A stretch of 5,554 nt of DNA. Origin: Chitinophagales bacterium. GTDB taxonomy: Bacteria; Bacteroidota; Bacteroidia; Chitinophagales; UBA10324. Location: contig JAJAYG010000294.1 in the NCBI GenBank assembly GCA_026786335.1, positions 1 to 5,554 of the forward strand, read 5' to 3'. Shown in pieces: positions 1 to 5,554 of the stretch (its first letter is position 1; the number at the start of each line of letters is the position of its first letter). Position numbers and translations under genes: made by a program. Below the pieces are notes generated by a model. The model did not search any database, was not told where the DNA came from, and saw only the letters and a program-made list of their open reading frames with translations.

Positions 1-536
1 CATTTGCATATGCAAGTTTATTTTCGCTTGGCGACCCTATTAATAATACCAGAACATTTTATGCTGCGTATCCTTACGTAACATTTGTTTACAATAATGG
101 ATCAGCTTATGGTCCATGGGCAGATGCTGTTGATGGTTATGCAGGGTTGCGTTTTGCAATTGCTGGAGAGCTTTATTATGGATGGGTTAGGATGGATATT
201 GCGGCTGATGGTGGTTCGGCAATTATTAAAGATTACGCTTACAATGCAACCAAAGAAACTCCAATTGATGCCGGTGCCGCAAATGTTGGTATTGCCCCTA
301 CAGCAGAAAATAACATGCTCCAAGTTTATTCATTTGGAAATATTCTTCATGTTAATTCTGCTGGACTTTCTATTCCATCTCAACTTAAAATTGTAAATAC
401 ATTAGGTGAAGTAGTGAAAATGATAACACTAACTAACAGCCAGCAAGAAATTGATTTAACCGGACTATCCCATTCATTGTATATAGTTTCTGTTACTGAC
501 GGAGGCAAGATCTACTCCGGTAAAATTGTTCTTTAA
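1..536 (+). CDS. C-terminal part of a secreted protein with a type IX secretion sorting domain (5' end outside window)
   Basis: The frame is open from base 3 with no stop until TAA at 534-536, giving 177 visible residues; the true start lies upstream of the window. A leucine TTG at 147 is not a likely start, because equally protein-like sequence precedes it. Visible residues about 45-92 form a beta-rich stretch with the signature YYGWVRMD, followed by KDYAYNAT and IDAG. This ending recurs before the sorting domain in many Bacteroidota secreted proteins. Residues about 104-177 resemble the type A Por secretion-tail domain: a short strand (NILHV), then LKIVNTLGEVV, then IDLTGLSHSLYIVSV, ending GKIVL. 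In known type IX substrates this domain directs export across the outer membrane and is removed or attached to the surface. One small departure is a Ser where the usual Gly precedes the LYxVxV-type strand. The function of the passenger part cannot be read from this fragment. Confidence 0.85.
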   Translation, partial: FAYASLFSLGDPINNTRTFYAAYPYVTFVYNNGSAYGPWADAVDGYAGLRFAIAGELYYGWVRMDIAADGGSAIIKDYAYNATKETPIDAGAANVGIAPTAENNMLQVYSFGNILHVNSAGLSIPSQLKIVNTLGEVVKMITLTNSQQEIDLTGLSHSLYIVSVTDGGKIYSGKIVL

Positions 537-600
537 TTTAATGGCTGTTGTAACTTCTTTTTTTTATTGAAATGAATTGAATGGCCTTAATAGTTTTTTC

Positions 601-631
601 AGTAGCACCTCAACAGAGGTGCTACTTTTTT
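601..631 (+). terminator. Intrinsic terminator of the type IX substrate gene
   Basis: A perfect 10-bp stem, GTAGCACCTC (602-611) with GAGGTGCTAC (616-625), encloses an AACA loop and is followed directly by six T (626-631). A601-T626 can add one more pair. It lies 65 bases after the stop of the upstream + strand gene. Read on the minus strand, the hairpin is followed by TGAAAAAAC rather than a T run, so it should act mainly on + strand transcripts. It physically overlaps the end of the convergent trmH gene. Confidence 0.88.
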
Positions 632-1194
632 AGCCATTCACTTACTATGGTTTCAAATTTATCATTTGGCTTTTGATAGAAACCCGCAGTCATCCTCTGT
701 CGATAGGCCTCATATAAAGTAACTGCACATGCAACTGATATGTTCAGGCTTTCAATCATTCCTACCTGAGGGATAATAAAATTGCCATCACACAACGCGG
801 CTGCTTCTTCACTAACTCCATCTTTTTCATTTCCAAAAACCAATGCAAGAGATTCTGTAAAGTTCATGTGGTACAAATCGATTGAAGAGATACCCAGTTT
901 GGTGGCGAATATCTTTGAATAACTCTTTCTTAAAGCAGTAAAACATTCAGCAGTTGAGCTGTAATGATTTATTGTGAGCCATTTGCTTGCACTGGCAGAA
1001 GATTTTTTGCTAAGCTTTGATTGATTTTTTTCTTTGGTTGAAAGAATAAAAACCTCAGCAATACCCACCGCATCACATGATCTAAGACAGGCAGCAATGT
1101 TATGCGGGTCATTTACATTCTCAAAAACCACAGTGATATCAAATTGTCGCTTCGACAATACTTTTCGAATTCGGGATTCGCGCTCAGAAGTCAT
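622..1194 (-). CDS. trmH: tRNA (guanosine(18)-2'-O)-methyltransferase TrmH, SpoU/SPOUT family
   Basis: The 190-residue product carries all three SpoU-class motifs. Motif 1 is ENVNDPHNIAACLRS (25-39), with Asn32 and Arg38 spaced like the catalytic Asn/Arg pair of Thermus TrmH. Motif 2 is LVFGNEKDGVSEEA (118-131). Motif 3 is IIPQVGMIESLNISVA (140-155), which forms part of the knotted SAM-binding site. The RQFDITVV lead-in, the DAVGI sequence and the RQRMTAGFY segment near the C-terminus match TrmH more closely than RlmB or TrmL as I remember those families. The family transfers a methyl group from SAM to the 2'-OH of G18 in the tRNA D-loop, in the cytoplasm. The length is close to the compact Thermus enzyme and shorter than the roughly 229-residue E. 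coli protein. The ATG at 1192-1194 is the only start after an in-frame stop at 1228-1230. No Shine-Dalgarno is visible; the upstream bases are A/T-rich. The TAG stop (622-624) lies inside the convergent terminator hairpin. Identification as a SpoU methyltransferase is firm; the G18 specificity is inferred. Confidence 0.88.
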   Translation of the reverse strand: MTSERESRIRKVLSKRQFDITVVFENVNDPHNIAACLRSCDAVGIAEVFILSTKEKNQSKLSKKSSASASKWLTINHYSSTAECFTALRKSYSKIFATKLGISSIDLYHMNFTESLALVFGNEKDGVSEEAAALCDGNFIIPQVGMIESLNISVACAVTLYEAYRQRMTAGFYQKPNDKFETIVSEWLKK

Positions 1195-1450
1195 TTTACA
1201 AAGATGTGAGTAAAATGAAAAAAGAAGTTATGAAGCATTAAAATTATTTGAAGAAACCGACCTCAACTTATCAACATTTCAGCAGCCATAATTGTGACCA
1301 AGTTTTCACAAAAACTCACCTCTTTCTGTTGTACTTTTACGCCTCTTAAGATTTAAAGAAAATCATCTTAACTTATGTTGCTTTCCTTTCAACTTAAAAC
1401 AAAATAAATCCAATTTTAATCAACAAAAATCTGTGTAATCAAATTTAATT
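1195..1450. promoter_or_regulatory. Divergent spacer between trmH and gyrA; must hold both promoters
   Basis: This 256-bp AT-rich spacer lies between two divergently transcribed genes, so both promoters should be in it or near it. I searched both strands for the Bacteroidota sigma-A pattern (TTTG, about 20 bases, TAnnTTTG) and found no well-spaced match. TAAATTTG on the minus strand (1447-1440) fits the -7 box but has no -33 box at the right distance and abuts the gyrA start. Two imperfectly supported dyads are present: TTGTGA (1292-1297) with TCACAA (1306-1311), and TTAAGAT (1346-1352) with ATCTTAA (1365-1371). Arms of 6-7 bp are expected by chance at a noticeable rate in this length, so neither is claimed as an operator. 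Confidence 0.4.
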
Positions 1451-3973
1451 ATGGCCGAAGGATCAAGGATAATTCCAGTAAATATTGAAGAAGAAATGAA
1501 AACGGCTTACATCGATTATTCGATGTCGGTAATAGTTTCTCGTGCAATCCCCGATGCGCGCGACGGATTAAAGCCCGTTCACCGCAGAATACTTTTTGCA
1601 ATGAATGAGTTGGGAATGCAACACAACCGCCCTTATAAAAAATCTGCAAGAGTAGTGGGTGAGGTGTTGGGTAAGTACCATCCACATGGCGATTCATCAG
1701 TTTATGAAGCAATGGTTCGCATGGCTCAATGGTGGAGCATGCGGTATACATTGATTGATGGCCAGGGAAACTTTGGTTCATTGGATGATGATCCGGCAGC
1801 AGCAATGCGTTACACTGAGGTTCGCTTAACAAAACTTGCCGATGAGGTAATGGCCGATATTGAAAAAGATACCGTTGACTTTCAATTGAACTTCGACGAT
1901 ACATTAAAAGAACCTACAGTAATGCCAAGCAGGGTTCCATTAATGCTCGTTAATGGAGCTTCAGGAATTGCAGTTGGAATGGCTACCAATATGCTCCCGC
2001 ATAACTTGTCTGAAGTGCTTGATGGAATTTGTGCTTACATTGATAATAAGGAGATTACAGTTGAAGAGCTAATCAAATTTGTGAAGGCGCCCGACTTTCC
2101 AACCGGTGGAATTATTTATGGATATGATGGCGTTAAGCAAGGGCTTTTAACCGGCAGAGGCAAAGTAGTGCTAAGAGCAAAAACAGAATTTGAAACGCTT
2201 AAAAATGGTCGCGAAAGAATTATAGTTTCGGAAGTTCCTTACCAGGTTAACAAAGCATCAATAGTTGCCAAGACTCATGAATTGATGATGGAAAAGATCA
2301 TAGATGGTATTTCTGAATGCAGAGATGAATCGGATCGTGATGGCGTGCGGGTGGTATTTGAATTGAAGAGAGACGGAATTCCTAATGTGGTGCTTAATCA
2401 ACTATTCAAGTTTACACAACTTCAAAATTCCTATGGAGTAAATAACATCGCTTTGGTAAACGGTCGACCAAAGCAAATGAATATTAGAGATCAGATTGTG
2501 GTCTTTGTAGATTTCAGGCATGAGGTTTTGGTAAGGAAAACAAAATTTGAATTAGCAGAAGCAGAAAGGCGCGCTCATATTCTTGAAGGTTTATTAATTG
2601 CCCTTGATCATCTTGATGAAGTAATTGCTCTCATTCGCGCTTCAAAAACTCCCGATGAGGCTCAGGAGGGGTTAATGAAAGAATTCAAACTTTCAGAAAT
2701 TCAATCCAAAGCAATTCTCGAAATGCGTTTGCAGCGCCTTACCGGTTTAGAGCGTGATAAGATTCGTGATGAGTATAAGGAAGTTAAGAATATGATTGAC
2801 TACTACAACTCAGTTTTAAATGATGAGAAGTTGCGGTTCGAGATTATTAAAGATGAAATGATTGAACTGAAGAAAAAGTTTGGTGATGAAAGAAGAAGCG
2901 AAATAGTTGCCAATGCCGAAGACCTGAATATGGAAGACCTGATTGCCGACGAAGACATGGTGATCACCATTTCAAATATGGGCTACATAAAAAGAACAAC
3001 TCTTTCAAGCTACAGAAGACAAGGCAGAGGAGGTAAAGGATCTGTTGGCAGCGGCTCAAGAGAAGAAGACTTTATTGAACATCTTTTTATAGCAAGCAAT
3101 CACAATTACATTTTATTCTTTACCGAAAAGGGAAAATGTTATTGGATGAAAGTTTATTCAGTTCCCGAAGGAAATAAAACTGTTAAAGGAAGAGCAATTC
3201 AAAACCTGCTCAACCTTCCAAGTGACGATAAAATAAGAGCGGTTATTAATGTGAAGAAATTAGACGACCCTGAGTTTCTGAAAAATAACTATCTGTTCTT
3301 CTGTACCAAAAAAGGAATTATTAAGAAAACAACCTTAGAAGAATTTAGCAGACCTCGCAACAGTGGAATTATTGCACTAACAGTAAAAGAGGGAGATCAA
3401 CTTCTTGAAGTTAAAATGACCAATGGCAAATGTGAAGTATTGATCGCAGTTAAATCAGGTAAAGCAATTCATTTCCCCGAAGAAAAAGTTAGAGCAATGG
3501 GCCGTGGTGCAGCCGGTGTGCATGGTATAAAGCTTGACACCACAAAAGATGAAGTGGTAGGCATGGTATGCGTAGAGAAAATTGACAAGGAGCAAACAAT
3601 TTTGGTGGTTTCTGAAAAAGGTTATGGCAAGCGAACAGATATTGATGAATACAGAATTACCAACCGCGGTGGTAAAGGTGTAAAGACTTTGAACGTAACA
3701 CCCAAAACAGGTGCGCTCGTAGCTCTTAAAAATGTTACCAATAAAGATGATCTTATGATTATTAATGAATCGGGCGTTGCAATTAGAATGGGAGTGGGAA
3801 CTATTAAAGTAATCGGCAGAGCAACGCAAGGTGTAAGATTAATTAAGCTGAAAGGCGATGATAAAATTGCAGCCGTTGCCAAAATTATTATGGATGATGT
3901 AGTTATTGATGATGAATCGAATGAAAAGAAAGATGACGGCGAAAAACAAGGTGATATGTTCAGCAAGAATTGA
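1451..3973 (+). CDS. gyrA: DNA gyrase subunit A
   Basis: The 840-residue protein is the breakage-reunion subunit of the type IIA topoisomerase that, with GyrB, introduces negative supercoils using ATP. The N-terminal domain runs from about residue 8 to 490. It includes [14 protein letters not shown] (35-48), the quinolone-resistance region with [10 protein letters not shown] (77-86), and AAMRYTE with the catalytic Tyr121 (codon 1811-1813). Ser82 and Glu86 align with E. coli Ser83 and Asp87, the quinolone-contact positions, so no classic Ser substitution is seen. The coiled-coil and exit gate include [15 protein letters not shown] (424-438). The C-terminal pinwheel (about 503-813) shows six blade repeats. 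A GyrA box, QGRGGKG (524-530), supports gyrase rather than ParC; the canonical form is QRRGGKG. A related NRGGKG occurs in blade 5 (738-743). The last 27 residues are acidic. The ATG at 1451 is fixed by an in-frame stop at 1436-1438; there is no Shine-Dalgarno. It ends in tandem stops, TGA TAG. It may be cotranscribed with the TPR gene downstream. Confidence 0.98.
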   Translation: MAEGSRIIPVNIEEEMKTAYIDYSMSVIVSRAIPDARDGLKPVHRRILFAMNELGMQHNRPYKKSARVVGEVLGKYHPHGDSSVYEAMVRMAQWWSMRYTLIDGQGNFGSLDDDPAAAMRYTEVRLTKLADEVMADIEKDTVDFQLNFDDTLKEPTVMPSRVPLMLVNGASGIAVGMATNMLPHNLSEVLDGICAYIDNKEITVEELIKFVKAPDFPTGGIIYGYDGVKQGLLTGRGKVVLRAKTEFETLKNGRERIIVSEVPYQVNKASIVAKTHELMMEKIIDGISECRDESDRDGVRVVFELKRDGIPNVVLNQLFKFTQLQNSYGVNNIALVNGRPKQMNIRDQIVVFVDFRHEVLVRKTKFELAEAERRAHILEGLLIALDHLDEVIALIRASKTPDEAQEGLMKEFKLSEIQSKAILEMRLQRLTGLERDKIRDEYKEVKNMIDYYNSVLNDEKLRFEIIKDEMIELKKKFGDERRSEIVANAEDLNMEDLIADEDMVITISNMGYIKRTTLSSYRRQGRGGKGSVGSGSREEDFIEHLFIASNHNYILFFTEKGKCYWMKVYSVPEGNKTVKGRAIQNLLNLPSDDKIRAVINVKKLDDPEFLKNNYLFFCTKKGIIKKTTLEEFSRPRNSGIIALTVKEGDQLLEVKMTNGKCEVLIAVKSGKAIHFPEEKVRAMGRGAAGVHGIKLDTTKDEVVGMVCVEKIDKEQTILVVSEKGYGKRTDIDEYRITNRGGKGVKTLNVTPKTGALVALKNVTNKDDLMIINESGVAIRMGVGTIKVIGRATQGVRLIKLKGDDKIAAVAKIIMDDVVIDDESNEKKDDGEKQGDMFSKN

Positions 3974-4059
3974 TAGCGCTCTACTAATTTCGGCCCGATT
4001 TTAATTATGCTCAACCAATTAAACTGAATTCATTTTAAACTTCAATCACAAATAAAAAC

Positions 4060-5220
4060 ATGAAAAAGATATTTTTTTCAATTTCACTTTTTACACTTTC
4101 ATTCTCATTTGCATTCTCACAGTCTTCAAAAGTTGTATCGGCATTTAACTATTTAAAAACCGGTGAGTTCGATAATGCCAAACAAGCAATTAATGAGGCA
4201 ACACAAGACCCCAAAACAGGAGCACAGGCAAAAACCTGGTTCTACCGCGGTTCTATTTATGAAGCAATTCTTGGCGATACCAACTTTGCAAAAAAATCGC
4301 CCGAAGCATTGAGTGAAGCGGTGCTGTCTTATAAGAAAGCAATGGAAATTGACCCTAAGAATCAGTGGAAAACAGAAATTCAGCAGGGATTAAATGATTG
4401 TTCGCTTATTTCTTTTAATGATGGCGTGGCTCCCTATAACAGAAAGGAATATCAAATGGCTTATGATAATTTTTCTCGTGCTGCATCATTAAGTAGTTAT
4501 CTGAACACTACATTCGCACAAGAAAACAAAGACACATTTGCCACTTTATATGCAGGACATGCGGCAACAAAACTCAAAAGATTTGATGAGTCAATTGTCT
4601 TGTATCAATCGCTTCTGGATAAGAATATCGAAAAACCTGATCTCTACCAGAATATGGCAGAGTCTTACATGGCAAAAGGTGATACTGTAAAAGCCCGCGA
4701 AATAATTTCGAAAGGAGTAAAGGCATATCCCGGCGATAAAGGGTTGATGATTCAGGAATTAAACATGTACCTAAGCGGTAGTGATTACAATGCATCAATT
4801 GCCAAGCTGAATGAAGCAATTGCAAAGAACCCCGATTTTACGCCTTTGTATGTTCAACTCGGTAATCTGTATGAACAAACAAAAGACACTGCCAATGCAA
4901 GAAAGAATTATGAGATTGCCATTGCAAAAGACCCTACAAATTTCGACAGCTATTACAGAATGGGAGCGCTTTATTACAACCAGGCCGTTGACTTAAACAA
5001 TCAAATGAACAAGCTTGATCTTAAAGCACAGAAACAATATGATGTATTAAAAGTAAAGCGTGATGCATTGTTTAAACAAGCGTTGCCATTTTTAGAAAAA
5101 GCACATAACTACGATGCAAAAGACAAGGATACTTTACTTGCGTTAAAAGAATTGTATGCGCGCCTTAACATGATGGAAAAACTTGCCGAAACAAAAAAGA
5201 AATTGGAAGCGCTTAATTAA
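4060..5220 (+). CDS. Exported tetratricopeptide-repeat protein encoded next to gyrA
   Basis: The 386-residue product starts with a clear Sec signal peptide: Lys2-Lys3, a hydrophobic core to about residue 17, and a likely cleavage AFS|Q after Ser20. There is no lipobox Cys, so it is probably periplasmic. The rest is helical TPR sequence of about seven to eight units: roughly 24-50, 58-101 (with an insert between helices), 118-143, 160-190, 193-226, 228-258, a textbook unit at 261-294 (LYVQLGNLYEQ, then ARKNYEIAIAKDP), and 295-355. The last has a long insert, NNQMNKLDLKAQ, between its helices. TPRs form protein-binding scaffolds; no catalytic motif is visible and the partner is unknown. The ATG at 4060 is the only one after an in-frame stop at 4036-4038, preceded by A-rich sequence. 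The gene ends in tandem TAA stops and is followed by a terminator. The 86-bp gap after gyrA shows no terminator. From memory, a TPR gene beside gyrA recurs in Bacteroidota; a role linked to gyrase is not implied, since this protein is exported. Confidence 0.9.
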   Translation: MKKIFFSISLFTLSFSFAFSQSSKVVSAFNYLKTGEFDNAKQAINEATQDPKTGAQAKTWFYRGSIYEAILGDTNFAKKSPEALSEAVLSYKKAMEIDPKNQWKTEIQQGLNDCSLISFNDGVAPYNRKEYQMAYDNFSRAASLSSYLNTTFAQENKDTFATLYAGHAATKLKRFDESIVLYQSLLDKNIEKPDLYQNMAESYMAKGDTVKAREIISKGVKAYPGDKGLMIQELNMYLSGSDYNASIAKLNEAIAKNPDFTPLYVQLGNLYEQTKDTANARKNYEIAIAKDPTNFDSYYRMGALYYNQAVDLNNQMNKLDLKAQKQYDVLKVKRDALFKQALPFLEKAHNYDAKDKDTLLALKELYARLNMMEKLAETKKKLEALN

Positions 5221-5245
5221 TAAACATACATTTCATCTAAATAAA

Positions 5246-5279
5246 ATCCCGGTGGCAATTTGTTACCGGGATTTTTTTT
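5246..5279 (+). terminator. Intrinsic terminator after the TPR gene
   Basis: The stem ATCCCGGT (5246-5253) pairs with ACCGGGAT (5265-5272) and is followed by a T run to 5279. The inner bases GGCA and TGTT (5254-5257 and 5261-5264) extend the stem through two G-U pairs, leaving an ATT loop. The outer AAA (5243-5245) can pair with the first T residues. It starts 25 bases after the TPR stop and is the first clear terminator after gyrA, which fits a gyrA-TPR transcript ending here. The short A run on the left gives only weak termination potential in the other direction. Confidence 0.92.
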
Positions 5280-5554
5280 GTTGGGGTAATGAAGGGAATG
5301 AAGTCTTCAGGTTTTTCATTTCAAACATTAATTGGCTTTTTGTTTTTGGGAGTGAAGTTTAGTAAAAACGCTACTTTACATAATCTTAATTATAGGACAT
5401 GGTTATTTATTCTCATAGGAGGAATTTATTCTACAATAGCCGTTTCTTGCTCTACTCGAGCGCGTGTGTAGTTGAGAATTGTGTGGAGCGCACGCGTTCG
5501 CTCGACTTTATTTCTTTACAGCAAACGCGCGCGAGTTGGTGCACTGCTTACAGC
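5280..5554. other. Right-edge region without a convincing gene
   Basis: After the terminator, 5280-5450 is AT-rich with no recognisable protein, RNA gene or well-spaced Bacteroidota promoter. A 60-codon frame (5289-5471, +) has two hydrophobic stretches but no family resemblance, and its stop falls inside the GC-rich repeat described separately, so I treat it as chance. From about 5454 to 5540 the composition changes abruptly to CpG-rich. The last bases contain TTACAGC twice (5516-5522 and 5548-5554). On the minus strand, two frames entering from the right edge stay open only 12-14 codons before a stop, too short to call the end of a gene. Confidence 0.5.
5454..5536. repeat. GC-rich inverted-repeat cluster (three related arms)
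   Basis: Arm A, ACTCGAGCGCGTGTG (5454-5468), matches the reverse complement of 5522-5536 at 13 of 15 positions. A third related arm, at 5489-5505, can fold with arm A: TCGAGCG (5456-5462) pairs with CGCTCGA (5499-5505), and after a TT bulge CGTGTG (5463-5468) pairs with CGCACG (5491-5496) with one G-U pair. The loop is about 20 bases. No T run follows on either strand, so it is not an intrinsic terminator. The repeat could be the edge of a mobile element, an intergenic repeat family or a structured RNA; the window ends too soon to tell. The structure is directly visible; its role is unknown. Confidence 0.65.

Noticed and set aside
85..396. Overlapping + strand frame inside the first gene
   Set aside because: It is rich in Leu, Met and Gln without domain character. 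The frame carrying the type IX sorting domain explains the region.
1268..1276. TTATCAACA, one mismatch from a DnaA box, upstream of gyrA
   Set aside because: It is a single copy in AT-rich DNA with no cluster of boxes, dnaA or other origin-associated genes, so it is too weak to suggest an origin.
1440..1447. TAAATTTG on the minus strand, a match to the Bacteroidota -7 box
   Set aside because: No -33 element is found at the expected spacing, and it abuts the gyrA start about 245 bases from trmH.
3622..4014. Long minus-strand open frame over the gyrA 3' end
   Set aside because: It is a shadow of gyrA: the + strand frame is unambiguous GyrA and the antisense product is low-complexity with no family resemblance.
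5417..5422. AGGAGG, a perfect Shine-Dalgarno-like hexamer
   Set aside because: No start codon lies at a usable distance, and the real genes in this window use no Shine-Dalgarno.
5289..5471. 60-codon open frame on the + strand with hydrophobic stretches
   Set aside because: There is no recognisable family, it starts a few bases after a terminator, and its last codons and stop fall in the GC-rich repeat, so the frame is likely accidental.
5454..5554. Possible integron attC site or CRISPR start
   Set aside because: No RYYYAAC or GTTRRRY core pair could be found, and only one TTACAGC spacing is visible. There is no full repeat-spacer pattern.

Overview
This AT-rich window looks like ordinary chromosomal DNA from a member of the phylum Bacteroidota. 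Three things point there: a C-terminal type IX secretion (Por) sorting domain on the first protein, a GyrA of Bacteroidota type followed by a secreted TPR protein, and start codons preceded by A/T-rich sequence with no Shine-Dalgarno motif. I cannot name the genus.

Layout, left to right. Bases 1-536 (+) are the 3' end of a secreted or surface protein gene whose beginning lies outside the window. It ends in a strong intrinsic terminator (601-631). Convergent to it, on the minus strand, is a compact SpoU-class tRNA 2'-O-methyltransferase that I identify as TrmH (622-1194); its last codons and stop lie inside that terminator. A 256-bp divergent spacer (1195-1450) separates trmH from gyrA (1451-3973, +), which encodes the complete DNA gyrase subunit A. 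After an 86-bp gap with no visible terminator comes a gene for an exported tetratricopeptide-repeat protein (4060-5220, +), closed by a second strong intrinsic terminator (5246-5279). The last 275 bases hold no convincing gene. They do contain a GC-rich inverted-repeat cluster (about 5454-5536) that differs sharply in composition from everything else in the window.

The genes do not form one pathway. gyrA and the TPR gene may share a transcript, because they have the same strand, a short gap, and a terminator only after the second gene. trmH is a separate housekeeping tRNA-modification gene, and the first gene belongs to the type IX secreted repertoire. I found no new multi-gene system. The item most worth a second look is the repeat cluster at the right edge, which may be the border of a repeat family or mobile element cut off by the window.
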